Shown here one piece after another: positions 54,430 through 62,418 of a stretch of DNA of 64,000 nucleotides. The number at the start of each line of letters is the position of its first letter. Positions within the stretch are counted from its first letter, which is position 1. Made by a program: the position numbers and the translations under genes. The notes beneath the pieces were generated by a model, which was not told the DNA's origin, made no database searches, and saw only the letters and a list, made by a program, of their open reading frames with translations. The DNA is from Pseudopedobacter sp035496935 (GTDB lineage: Bacteria; Bacteroidota; Bacteroidia; Sphingobacteriales; Sphingobacteriaceae), in the NCBI GenBank assembly GCA_035496935.1, contig DATJED010000014.1, positions 397,836 to 461,835 on the forward strand, given 5' to 3'.

Positions 54430-54720
54430 TTACTTATTTAGCAATACAATACATTTATCTATTTCCCGCACAAATTCGTTAATTTTTTGTTTGATATCAA
54501 GTGTTTTTTCACTTGTCCCTTCTAAACTTTTCGCTAATTTAACCACACGCAATTTTTCTTCCACCTCTTTTCGCTTATTTTCACTGCTTTCCAGCGCAAC
54601 TTTCAAAGATTGATTTTCTAAATTAACAAGGTCATTTTGCTCCTGTAAAGCTTTTGATAGTTCAACCAGCTTTTGGGTGCGGTCCAACACTTGATCTAAT
54701 TTCTTAGCAATCACAGACAT
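54430..54720 (-). CDS. Small coiled-coil protein upstream of zapA
   Basis: 96-aa, almost entirely helical protein beginning MSVIAKKLDQVLDRTQKL. Heptads run from about residue 8 to 70 (LVELSKALQEQNDLVNLEN, LESSENKRKEVEEKLRVVKLA). There is no signal peptide or membrane helix. Size, coiled coil and the tight link to zapA resemble division accessory proteins such as ZapB, but no family was recognised. I placed the start at 54720; an upstream GTG at 54768 gives a longer frame but its sequence overlaps a GCGTGTTAAAACGC hairpin and adds an unlikely basic leader. Confidence 0.75.
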   Translation of the reverse strand: MSVIAKKLDQVLDRTQKLVELSKALQEQNDLVNLENQSLKVALESSENKRKEVEEKLRVVKLAKSLEGTSEKTLDIKQKINEFVREIDKCIVLLNK

Positions 54721-54768
54721 TATTTTCTTGATGTTTTTGTTTAATTTAAAGTTTGTGCGTTTTAACAC

Positions 54769-54907
54769 GCTATCCGTTCATACTGCGCAGGCCTTAGCCT
54801 CAAAAGCCGGTATCCACTGCTATCGTTAACGCCATTTCCCGGTGAACTACAGTAATGGAATTCTCCTTTGAGTCTTTTACTTTTGACTTTATACTTTTAA
54901 CTTAGTC
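54769..54907. other. GC-richer structured spacer between pheT and the coiled-coil gene
   Basis: The central 90 bases are clearly richer in G+C than other spacers in the window. On the minus strand they contain a perfect AGGC-TAAG-GCCT hairpin, CCGG pairs flanking a 29-base segment with a CGTTAACG palindrome, and GCGTGTTAAAACGC at the far end. The pheT-proximal part is a low-complexity AAAGTCAAAAGTAAAAG run. It may be an RNA leader or a small RNA; no known class was recognised. Confidence 0.35.
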
Positions 54908-57304
54908 CTATCTTATCTCCGCCCCTACTTCTTTACCGAAGTTAGCAATTAATTTTTGCATAATTGCATCAATTTGTTTGTCTTCCAGGGTCTTCTGTTC
55001 GTCCTGCAAAGTGAAACTCAAAGCGTAAGATTTTTTTCCTGCCGGTAATTTATCGCCTTGGTAAACATCAAAAACATTTACCTCTTTCAGCAATGCTTTC
55101 TCAGTTTTTATCGCAATACGTTTTAAATGTTCAAAACGTATATCTTCATTAATCAGCATGGATAAATCTCTCCGTACCGCCGGGAATTTTGAAACCTCTT
55201 TATAACTGATTTTATTGTTTTTCACCAGCATCAAAAGCATATCCCAATTAATATCCGCATAAAAAACCGGTTTGTTTACGTCAGCTAACTTCAAAGCCTT
55301 TTTAGCAACTGCACCAAAAGAAACCAAAATTTTAGTTCCTCTTCTGTACTGGATTCCGTACTCAAAATCCTTGCTTTCTACATCCTCTGATTGTAGATTA
55401 ACAACTCCTAATCTTTTTAAAATAGCGTCTACCGTCGCTTTTAAATGGAAGAAACTAATTGCTGTAGCTGGTTGGTTCCATTGTTCGGCTTCCGACTTTC
55501 CGCTTAAAAATATCGAGAGATGATTGTTTTCCTGATATTTTCCTTCGGTAACATGATAAGTTTTTCCAAACTCATAAAATTTCACATCTGCAGTTCTACG
55601 GTTTTGGTTGTATGCAACGGCTTCCAAACCAGAATACAGCAGACTTTGACGCATTACATCCAAATCAGAACTCAGCGGATTTAAAATTTTAACGGCTTCA
55701 TCCAAATTTTCTGAATAAGCCGATTTTGTTAAAGAATTAGCCAATATCTCAAAGAATCCATTTGCAGAAAGCGTGTCGGCAATGGTGTTTTGAATCATCT
55801 CCTTATCTGGCTTGGGCGACACATTTAAAGACGCATTTACCTTTTGCGGAATCTCGATATTATCGTAACCGTAAATACGTAAAACTTCTTCAATCAAATC
55901 AACCGGGCGTGTAACATCAACTTTATAAGTTGGTACTTTTAAATATAAATCTGTTGCAGTTTCGTTTATTATTTCAATTCCTAAAGCTTTAATAATACTT
56001 GTGATATTTTCTTTCCCAAGTGCTTTGCCAATGAGTTTATCAACTTGCTCAAAACTAAGTTCTACATCAAACGAAGGCACAGGATTTGGATAATTATCAA
56101 AAATATCGGAAGTAATTTCTCCACCGGCAATCTCCTGAATTAATAAGGCTGCTTTCTTTAAAGCTACCACTGTAATCTCGGGATCAGTTCCACGCTCAAA
56201 CCTAAAAGAAGCATCCGTTTTTAAAGCAAATCTTTTGGAAGTTTTCCGTACGGAAACGGCGTTGAAATAAGCGCTTTCTAAAAATATATTTTTAGTACTT
56301 TCTGTAACTCCGGAATTTATCCCGCCAAAAACGCCAGCAATACAAAGTGGCTTTTCGGTATCACAAATCATTAAATCATCAGCGGTTAAAGTTCTTTCAA
56401 CCGAATCTAAAGTTGTAAATTTTGTTCCGGCTTCACATTTTTTGACTACTATTTTTCCACCTGCTATTTGGTTGGCATCAAAAGCATGTAAAGGCTGGCC
56501 TAAATCGTGTAAAATATAGTTTGTAGCGTCAACAATGTTATTTATCGGGCGTAAGCCAATTACCGCTAATTTTTCTTTTAACCAACTTGGCGATTCTTTT
56601 ACTGTAACGCCAGAAATAGTCAACCCCGAATATCTCGGTGCGGCATTGATATCCAAAACCTCAACATCAATTGCGAAATCTTTTTCCGCAAGTTTAAATG
56701 CATCTAAATTATTTTGCTTTAGGGGAATTTGCAAATAAGCTGCGATATCTCTGGCCACTCCCAAATGCGAAGCCGCATCTGCTCGGTTTGGTGTTAAGCC
56801 AATTTCAAAAACGTAATCGTCATTTAAATTAAAGTAGTTTTTTGCCAAAGTGCCGACAACTGCTTCTTCTGGCAAAACCATAATTCCGGCATGACCTTCC
56901 CCTAAACCAATTTCATCTTCTGCACAAATCATTCCTTCAGACGCTTCGCCTCTAATTTTGGATTTATTGATTTTAAAGGGTTCGCTACTGCTCGGATAAA
57001 CGGTACAACCTACCGTGGCTACAACTACTTTCTGTCCGGTAGCAACGTTTGGTGCACCACAAACTATTTGCAAATCGTCATCCGCTCCAACGTCAACCTT
57101 GGTCACCCGTAATCTATCGGCGTTTGGATGTTGAACACATTCTTTTACATAACCTATAACCAAACCTTCTAATCCACCAGGAATTGCTTGTACTTTTTCT
57201 AAAGCTTCAACTTCTAAACCTATCGCCGTTAAAATGGTCGAAATTTCTTCGGGAGTTTTATCGGTGTCAATAAATTGCTTTAGCCAGTTATATGAAATTT
57301 TCAT
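54908..57304 (-). CDS. pheT: Phenylalanyl-tRNA synthetase beta subunit
   Basis: 798-aa subunit of the alpha2-beta2 enzyme that charges tRNA-Phe. Domains in order: tRNA-binding EMAP-type OB fold (about 40-150; VDVGADDDLQIVCGAPNV), B3/B4 editing domain (about 205-390), B5 (about 405-475), the catalytic-like core (about 480-690) and the C-terminal FDX-ACB anticodon-binding domain (about 700-798; FPAVRRDLSMLI). Length is normal. The alpha subunit gene, pheS, is not adjacent. A consensus -7 box lies about 58 bases upstream of the ATG. Confidence 0.96.
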   Translation of the reverse strand: MKISYNWLKQFIDTDKTPEEISTILTAIGLEVEALEKVQAIPGGLEGLVIGYVKECVQHPNADRLRVTKVDVGADDDLQIVCGAPNVATGQKVVVATVGCTVYPSSSEPFKINKSKIRGEASEGMICAEDEIGLGEGHAGIMVLPEEAVVGTLAKNYFNLNDDYVFEIGLTPNRADAASHLGVARDIAAYLQIPLKQNNLDAFKLAEKDFAIDVEVLDINAAPRYSGLTISGVTVKESPSWLKEKLAVIGLRPINNIVDATNYILHDLGQPLHAFDANQIAGGKIVVKKCEAGTKFTTLDSVERTLTADDLMICDTEKPLCIAGVFGGINSGVTESTKNIFLESAYFNAVSVRKTSKRFALKTDASFRFERGTDPEITVVALKKAALLIQEIAGGEITSDIFDNYPNPVPSFDVELSFEQVDKLIGKALGKENITSIIKALGIEIINETATDLYLKVPTYKVDVTRPVDLIEEVLRIYGYDNIEIPQKVNASLNVSPKPDKEMIQNTIADTLSANGFFEILANSLTKSAYSENLDEAVKILNPLSSDLDVMRQSLLYSGLEAVAYNQNRRTADVKFYEFGKTYHVTEGKYQENNHLSIFLSGKSEAEQWNQPATAISFFHLKATVDAILKRLGVVNLQSEDVESKDFEYGIQYRRGTKILVSFGAVAKKALKLADVNKPVFYADINWDMLLMLVKNNKISYKEVSKFPAVRRDLSMLINEDIRFEHLKRIAIKTEKALLKEVNVFDVYQGDKLPAGKKSYALSFTLQDEQKTLEDKQIDAIMQKLIANFGKEVGAEIR

Positions 57305-57361
57305 TAGAATATATTTGTGTTTGGTTATGAAGCTTGTTCAAGTTCATAATTAATTAAGTGG

Positions 57362-57369
57362 CAAAAGTA
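57362..57369 (-). promoter_or_regulatory. -7 promoter box for pheT
   Basis: The minus strand reads TACTTTTG, an exact TAnnTTTG match. The predicted start would give a leader of about 50 bases. No convincing TTTG element was seen at -33. Confidence 0.5.
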
Positions 57370-57454
57370 AGAAAATTAGGTTTTAGTTTTCGATGAAGGT
57401 GGAGATTTACCAAAACCTTTTATGAAACATCTAAACCAAGCAATACGTTGGAAA

Positions 57455-57847
57455 TTATTCTTTCGAAAAGATGAGTTTTACGTCATCAAAATCAATGGGT
57501 TTAAATAAATACTTTTTTACTAAGGCTATATTACTGGCTTTTTCTAGATCTCGAGGATCAATGGACGAGCTTACCATATAAATCTCTACTTTATGTTTTC
57601 CTATAAAATCAAGTGCAGAAAACGCTTCTAAAAAGCCCCATCCATCCATAATGGGCATTCTAACATCAAGCAAAATAACATCTGGCATCGTTATATTTTC
57701 AAGCGGAGTTTCAATAAAGTAGTTAATGGCTAGTTTTCCGTTTTTAAATGACAACACCGACTCAGAAAGCTTTTTGATACTAATCAACCTTTTTAAAGCA
57801 TAAATATACGTTTCGTCATCATCTATAATAAAAGTTGTTTTAACCAT
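57455..57847 (-). CDS. Single-domain response regulator (CheY-like)
   Basis: 130 residues, one receiver domain and nothing else. The acidic pocket is in FIIDDDETYI (8-12), the phospho-acceptor Asp about 61 is in ILLDVRMPIMDGWGF, the switch Ser is in MVSSSIDPRD (near 93) and the conserved Lys is in YLFKPIDFDD (near 116). Without an output domain it must act by protein contact. Such proteins are numerous in Sphingobacteriaceae next to hybrid kinases. It lies 150 bases upstream of pheT and has no kinase neighbour here, though the window's right end holds a receiver-kinase and another receiver. Confidence 0.92.
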   Translation of the reverse strand: MVKTTFIIDDDETYIYALKRLISIKKLSESVLSFKNGKLAINYFIETPLENITMPDVILLDVRMPIMDGWGFLEAFSALDFIGKHKVEIYMVSSSIDPRDLEKASNIALVKKYLFKPIDFDDVKLIFSKE

Positions 57848-58082
57848 TTCAGTATCTATAAAAGTAAGTTATTTGGGATTAAAATTATCGATTTCGAAAT
57901 TAAAGTTAACAATAAATACATCGAAATAAAACGACGAATCTATTTTAGTATTTGATTTTACGCGGTATTTTACCGGAGGGAGATTATCTAAGTTTTATCC
58001 CGCTATTTTCATACGACGGAAACACCTATTTCCATTTTTGATAAGTAAACGATAACTTAGGCCTCTCAAAAAAGTAAAAATT

Positions 58083-59039
58083 ATGAAAACGTCTTTCGAT
58101 TTTGAAAAGCCTATTGCTGACCTGCAGGGGCAGGTAGAAAAGGTTAAACAGGTTGCAGAAAAAACTAAAGTTGACATGTCGGCAACTTTGAAAGAGCTTG
58201 ATGAAAAAATTGAAACTACAAAACATGAGATTTTTGAAAACTTGACCGGCTGGCAACAAGTACAAATCTCGAGGCACCCCGAAAGACCTTATACGCTACA
58301 ATATATTGAAACGATTTGCGATGATTTTATCGAAATGCATGGCGACAGAACGGTTAAGGATGATAAAGCTATAGTTGGCGGATTTGGATCTTTAAACGGT
58401 GAAACGGTAATGTTTATCGGGCATCAAAAAGGAACGAACACCAAATTAAGACAATATAGAAATTTCGGGATGGCCAATCCCGAAGGATACAGAAAAGCAT
58501 TACGCTTAATGAAATTGGCCGAGAAATTCAACAAACCAGTTGTTACTTTTATTGATACACCTGGAGCTTATCCCGGTTTAGAGGCAGAAGAAAGAGGACA
58601 AGGAGAAGCTATTGCTCGTAATCTGCTAGAAATGTCGGTACTAAAGGTGCCCATTATCTGCATAATAGTTGGCGAGGGAGCAAGTGGTGGCGCTTTGGGT
58701 ATAGGTATTGGCGATAGGGTTTATATGCTAGAGCATACTTGGTATTCGGTAATTTCTCCAGAATCTTGTTCATCTATTTTATGGAGGAGCTGGGATTTTA
58801 AAGAGAAAGCCGCAGAATGCTTGAAACTGACATCTGATAATATGCTGGCAAACGGATTAATTGACGGGATAATTAAAGAACCGATGGGAGGTGCTCATCA
58901 AGATCCGAAACAGATGTCGGAAACCATTAAAGAGAAACTGATTAGTGATTTAAAATTGTTGAAAGCGAAAAATATTGAGACCTTAATTAGTGAAAGAATT
59001 GACAAATTTTGCGCAATGGGCGTAGTTATTGAAAATTAA
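58083..59039 (+). CDS. accA: Acetyl-CoA carboxylase carboxyltransferase subunit alpha
   Basis: 318 aa, matching the family length. The N-terminal helical part is followed by the crotonase-like core with HMFIGHQKGTNTK-type motif (seen as MFIGHQKGTNTKLRQYRNFGM, near 118-138), FIDTPGAYPGLEAEERGQ (near 158-176) and VGEGASGGALGIG (near 197-209). It transfers carboxyl from carboxybiotin to acetyl-CoA to form malonyl-CoA for fatty acid synthesis. AccD and AccBC are not in the window. A bidirectional terminator follows within 25 bases. The upstream 235-base gap shows no exact -7 box that I can support. Confidence 0.96.
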   Translation: MKTSFDFEKPIADLQGQVEKVKQVAEKTKVDMSATLKELDEKIETTKHEIFENLTGWQQVQISRHPERPYTLQYIETICDDFIEMHGDRTVKDDKAIVGGFGSLNGETVMFIGHQKGTNTKLRQYRNFGMANPEGYRKALRLMKLAEKFNKPVVTFIDTPGAYPGLEAEERGQGEAIARNLLEMSVLKVPIICIIVGEGASGGALGIGIGDRVYMLEHTWYSVISPESCSSILWRSWDFKEKAAECLKLTSDNMLANGLIDGIIKEPMGGAHQDPKQMSETIKEKLISDLKLLKAKNIETLISERIDKFCAMGVVIEN

Positions 59040-59061
59040 CTTTTTTAAAATGTACTTTAAC

Positions 59062-59094
59062 AAAAAACCCGATTTTATGAAAATCGGTTTTTTT
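59062..59094. terminator. Bidirectional terminator between accA and the envelope cluster
   Basis: CCGATTTT and AAAATCGG form an 8-bp stem with a 3-base loop, with A-runs before and T-runs after, giving a T-tract on both strands. It fits termination of accA on the plus strand and of the convergent minus-strand gene ending at 59098. Confidence 0.85.
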
Positions 59095-59097
59095 GCT

Positions 59098-59547
59098 TTA
59101 AGCAGTTTCACTTTCGGGAGGTATACCGTAGTCATCAGCACCGTATCTCTTTTCTTTTTTTGTTTTTGTTCTTATAAAATCTGTCGCCTTATCAATCCAG
59201 CTAGAAAGTACATCTCTATTAAATACAGAGGAATTTATCGCTTTTTGCGAGAATAAAGAAACCAGTGTTTTCACAATTATTCCTTTGTTTTTAAGTAATG
59301 TTTTATTTAAAAGCAGTGGAAAAAATATTCGGCCTAAGTTAGTTGCCCAATCGGCTCTAGCTATATTGCCGCCACCTCCAAAGACAAATGATGAGATTGC
59401 ATTTTTTATAAATTTAAATGGATGCTCAATTTTCTCTTTAATAGCCTCGAACTTCTGATTAAAATAAATTTCGTCTTCGGTTTTCTTAACTTTTAAAAAA
59501 GCTATTCTCGCTTCAAGTTGAGCTAGGTTTGTTATATTAGTTTCCAT
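59098..59547 (-). CDS. Protein of unknown function in the YtxH/holin cluster
   Basis: 149 residues. The N-terminal 40 are helical and charged (AQLEARIAFLKVKKTEDE), followed by a Gly-rich turn FGGGGN and a moderately hydrophobic middle (IFFPLLLNKTLLKNKGIIVKTLVSLF in part FFPLLLNKTLL) that may contact membrane. No signal peptide or clear transmembrane helix. Its ATG overlaps the stop of the preceding holin-superfamily gene by one base, so it is translationally coupled to it. Its family was not recognised; association with the YtxH and holin proteins suggests an envelope role. Confidence 0.75.
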   Translation of the reverse strand: METNITNLAQLEARIAFLKVKKTEDEIYFNQKFEAIKEKIEHPFKFIKNAISSFVFGGGGNIARADWATNLGRIFFPLLLNKTLLKNKGIIVKTLVSLFSQKAINSSVFNRDVLSSWIDKATDFIRTKTKKEKRYGADDYGIPPESETA

Positions 59548-59900
59548 TATTTGCCCATTTTCAAAATTTTACGTATCAATTTATCAACAATAGGATTTTG
59601 TATATAGCTTTTCCTCATCATTGCTACAATAAAGCCTATAAGCAAATAAAAGAAGGCAACAATAAAAAACCCAAGGTACATGCTAGCAAGTAATTCCCCC
59701 AAATACAAACCTACTGCTACACTTAAAAAAATCAGAAAAAAAACAGCTATAACTACCAGAACTAAGCCACTTACCACACCTCCAATAGTTTTGGCAACTG
59801 ACTGAATGATGGTTAATTTCTTAAGCTCAATATTGGTGTCAATATAATCTTTAGCTCTTTTAAACAAGTCGTCCTTGTTAAACTCTTCTGTTTTTTCCAT
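59547..59900 (-). CDS. Phage-holin-superfamily (Phage_holin_3_6-like) membrane protein
   Basis: 117 residues with two long membrane helices (about 36-64 and 70-96) and an amphipathic N-terminal helix with charged residues (FNKDDLFKRAKDYID). The pattern, including a basic C-terminus (KLIRKILKMGK), fits the putative Actinobacterial holin-X / holin superfamily III group that is widespread in Bacteroidota next to YtxH genes. Despite the name this is not evidence of a prophage; it is thought to be a cell-envelope stress protein. It lies 14 bases after the YtxH gene. Confidence 0.8.
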   Translation of the reverse strand: MEKTEEFNKDDLFKRAKDYIDTNIELKKLTIIQSVAKTIGGVVSGLVLVVIAVFFLIFLSVAVGLYLGELLASMYLGFFIVAFFYLLIGFIVAMMRKSYIQNPIVDKLIRKILKMGK

Positions 59901-59914
59901 AGATTTTTTGATAG

Positions 59915-60196
59915 TTATATGCTGTTAACATTGTCAACATTAATGTCGTCAACGTATTCCTCTTCAGATGTTTTAATTTTGTTTTTTATTTTACTTACCA
60001 CTTTTTCTTTAAATTCGGTAAGATTATCGATTTCTTCGGCAGCTTTTTCTCTGATACTATCACCTAAATTTTTTAAAGAATCTGATAATTTGTCACGAGT
60101 CTCTGAACCCTTTTCAGGAGCGAATAATAAGCCTAAAGCAGCACCAGCGGCAACTCCGGCCAATAGTGCAATAAGTGTTTTTGAATTGTCTTTCAT
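59915..60196 (-). CDS. YtxH domain-containing protein
   Basis: 93 residues. Residues about 7-27 (TLIALLAGVAAGAALGLLF) form the glycine/alanine-rich membrane segment and FAPEKGSETRDKL (about 26-38) is the YtxH signature. The remainder is a charged amphipathic helix (EEIDNLTEFKEKVVSKIKNKI). Such proteins are typically general-stress associated. It starts the three-gene cluster YtxH, holin-superfamily, unknown. The upstream AI-2E permease gene ends 90 bases earlier. Confidence 0.88.
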   Translation of the reverse strand: MKDNSKTLIALLAGVAAGAALGLLFAPEKGSETRDKLSDSLKNLGDSIREKAAEEIDNLTEFKEKVVSKIKNKIKTSEEEYVDDINVDNVNSI

Positions 60197-60286
60197 GTTT
60201 TTGGTTGTTTTAATGTTAAATGACAGATATCCTCAAGAAAATACCTTGCCAAACGAGTGCCAATTCCTAAATAATTTTTAATTGCT

Positions 60287-61297
60287 TTAGCTTTGCTCAA
60301 CAGCAACTTTATTTATCTCGTAGATTTTGACAAGATGTATAAACCACAATAATAGCAAAGGTCCAAATACGAGCCCTACAAATCCAAAAAGGGGAAGTCC
60401 AATAATAACTCCAATTACGGTTATAATTGGATGAGTATCTGCTAACTTTTTGTTAATCATAAATCTAATTACGTTATCGATATTTATAATTATAATAAGT
60501 GTAAACAAGGCAATAAATGTCCCCTGCCCGTTATGGCCGTTCATGAACATGACCAGTGCCGCCGGCCCGGTTATTAAAGGCGCTCCAATTACCGGCATAA
60601 AAGACAAAAAAAATGCGATGATTCCCCAAAAAACAGCATCGTTTATTCCAGCAATAAAAAAACACAAAACAACCAAAAGCCCTTGTACCAATGCAATTAC
60701 TCCTTGCCCCAATACATTAGAAAATGTGGTATGACGCAACTCTTCAGCAAATTGTAGCGCATGCTCTTTTTTAAGTGGCGCATATTTTAGCAGATTATTC
60801 TCAAACCGCTCTGATTGAACCAACATAAAATATAATATGAAATACATTACCGTGAGGGTTAAAAAAACGCCCAATGCGCCAGTTAATAAAGAGGGAAATA
60901 AATCTTGTATAAATTGCGTGAACTTGTTGATATATTTTTCGATTAGATTAGGCTGATGAATTTTATTACCGATAAAATCATCAACTCTGGAAATAAACGC
61001 TTTTAGCTGAAAATTATCATCCTGCAGTTTTGCCAGCCTGTTTACTACCATGTAGCTTAAGGTAAAAAACGGCATTACTATTATAATAAATGAACTTAAG
61101 ATAACGGTTACAGCAGAAACAACTTTTCCTGCCCGTTTTTTTACCCTAAAGTATAAGGGTTTAAAAATAGTGTATAGAATAATAGACCCCAAAAAAGCAT
61201 TAAATAATTCTCTTAAGCTGTAAATAATAACACAAGCCAGCAAAACAATAACGCCAAGCACAATATTGTTTCGTTGCTTATCAGTAAAAACGGACAT
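60287..61297 (-). CDS. AI-2E family transporter (UPF0118 permease)
   Basis: 336-aa polytopic membrane protein with about eight helices and a conserved hydrophilic segment (about 95-150) between helices three and four. Family landmarks include FIAGINDAVFWGIIAFFLSFMP, of which NDAVFWGIIAFFLSFMPVIG is diagnostic, then GPAALVMF and the C-terminal PIITVIGVIIGLPLFGFVG. Members range from quorum-signal exporters to sodium/proton antiporters, so the name does not define the substrate. It sits downstream of the terminator of the outer-membrane protein gene. Confidence 0.9.
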   Translation of the reverse strand: MSVFTDKQRNNIVLGVIVLLACVIIYSLRELFNAFLGSIILYTIFKPLYFRVKKRAGKVVSAVTVILSSFIIIVMPFFTLSYMVVNRLAKLQDDNFQLKAFISRVDDFIGNKIHQPNLIEKYINKFTQFIQDLFPSLLTGALGVFLTLTVMYFILYFMLVQSERFENNLLKYAPLKKEHALQFAEELRHTTFSNVLGQGVIALVQGLLVVLCFFIAGINDAVFWGIIAFFLSFMPVIGAPLITGPAALVMFMNGHNGQGTFIALFTLIIIINIDNVIRFMINKKLADTHPIITVIGVIIGLPLFGFVGLVFGPLLLLWFIHLVKIYEINKVAVEQS

Positions 61298-61333
61298 ATT
61301 TTATTTTTAGTAATTTAAAGTTTCCATAAACAA

Positions 61334-61364
61334 AAAAAGCTCCGAAATAATTTCGGAGCTTTTT
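61334..61364 (-). terminator. Rho-independent terminator of the outer-membrane barrel gene
   Basis: The 14-bp arms (AAAAAGCTCCGAAA and its complement) with a 3-base loop are followed on the minus strand by seven T residues. It lies 23 bases beyond the stop codon of the barrel gene and before the AI-2E permease start, so the two genes are separate units. Confidence 0.9.
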
Positions 61365-61387
61365 ACACTGTTTATTCTTTTACTTTT

Positions 61388-62344
61388 TTATTTCTTTGGA
61401 ACGTTTAACGGACATCCGGCACCATCAACTTTTACTGTAGTTGGTGTATCTGCGCATTTGTCTAAATGATCTGCCACGCCATCTCCGTCACCGTCTTTCT
61501 TTAAATCAACAATAGTGTCTTCAACTTTTTTAGTTCTTGATTTTAATTTCAGTACATCGTCTCTTAACGAATTGTCGTTCAGTTCATCATACATGGTAGC
61601 AACCGGGTTTACCCAGATTAAATTAGCTTTAGATTTGGCTCCTAAAGCAAATTCTAACCCAACAGAAGCGTATGAAAACTTATCGTTTGAACCTGCGTAC
61701 CTAGCATCAAGATTATCAGCATCAACAAAGTTCACTTTATAATCTAAATTAAATGCAACCCCTTCCGAGATTTTGAATTTAGCGCCTACTCCAACCGGAA
61801 TGTACGCTTCTTTAATGTAATCATTTCCTCCCTCTGCTTTGCCTTTCCAGTCGATAGTGGTATTGCTAGCATTTACGTAACTTGGTGCATAAGCCAACAG
61901 CCCATATCCTAAAGAAACGTTGAAATTAACAGCGTTTGTTCTGTTTAAAAAATCTATAGAAGCCAGATTAAACACCCCGCTCAAATCTAAACCATAAGCA
62001 ATTTTTGTTTTAAATGATTTATAATTACCTACAACGCCGCCTGTTGCATCCGAATTATTGGCAGATAAATCTCCGAACATTAAATTCGCTTGTAAGCCGA
62101 AAACATGGGCCAATTGCTTTTTTAAATAAACGCTATAACCGAAATTTGCATCCCAATTTGTATAATCATCAGAACCGCCCAAAACAATAACGGGAGTAAT
62201 TACTCCGCCATTAACTCCAACCGAGAAAGTTCTGTACTGATCTCTTCCTCCAAAGATTTTTCCGGTAGCAGGTTTGGTTTCCTGCGCAAACGCTGTAGCA
62301 GAAGCTAACAGCGCAATAAGTAAAAATTTTACTGTACTTTTCAT
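61388..62344 (-). CDS. Outer-membrane beta-barrel protein with TSP3 repeat, lacking an OmpA peptidoglycan domain
   Basis: 318-aa outer-membrane protein. Signal peptide 1-21 (FLLIALLASATAFAQ), then a beta-barrel of about 240 residues with alternating aromatic strands (FSVGVNGGVI, FGYSVYLKKQL, YKVNFVD). The C-terminus carries a calcium-type thrombospondin-3 repeat (DGDGDGVADHLDKCADTP) and stops at GCPLNVPKK. Relatives often continue into an OmpA C-terminal domain that holds the cell wall; here the stop is followed 23 bases later by a strong terminator, so the short form is genuine. I used the ATG at 62344, since an upstream ATG overlaps the promoter box. Confidence 0.88.
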   Translation of the reverse strand: MKSTVKFLLIALLASATAFAQETKPATGKIFGGRDQYRTFSVGVNGGVITPVIVLGGSDDYTNWDANFGYSVYLKKQLAHVFGLQANLMFGDLSANNSDATGGVVGNYKSFKTKIAYGLDLSGVFNLASIDFLNRTNAVNFNVSLGYGLLAYAPSYVNASNTTIDWKGKAEGGNDYIKEAYIPVGVGAKFKISEGVAFNLDYKVNFVDADNLDARYAGSNDKFSYASVGLEFALGAKSKANLIWVNPVATMYDELNDNSLRDDVLKLKSRTKKVEDTIVDLKKDGDGDGVADHLDKCADTPTTVKVDGAGCPLNVPKK

Positions 62345-62362
62345 GTTTTTTAAATTATCAGA

Positions 62363-62370
62363 CAAATATA
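62363..62370 (-). promoter_or_regulatory. -7 promoter box for the outer-membrane barrel gene
   Basis: The minus strand reads TATATTTG, an exact TAnnTTTG match, predicting a short leader of about 13 bases to the ATG at 62344. This also argues against the upstream in-frame start at 62365. Confidence 0.5.
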
Positions 62371-62418
62371 TTTTTATTTAACGAAAATTTAAAATCATTA
62401 CAATTAAATCCAAGAATA

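Noticed and set aside
54721..54768. GTG start extending the coiled-coil protein by 16 residues
   Set aside because: It overlaps a hairpin-like element and adds a basic leader unlike the rest of the protein.
54790..54865. tRNA-like reading of the GC-rich spacer
   Set aside because: No seven-base acceptor stem and no T-loop GTTCGAAT-type sequence can be found on either strand.
59547..59900. Prophage signal from the holin-superfamily protein
   Set aside because: No phage genes surround it, and this protein group commonly accompanies YtxH genes in the chromosome.
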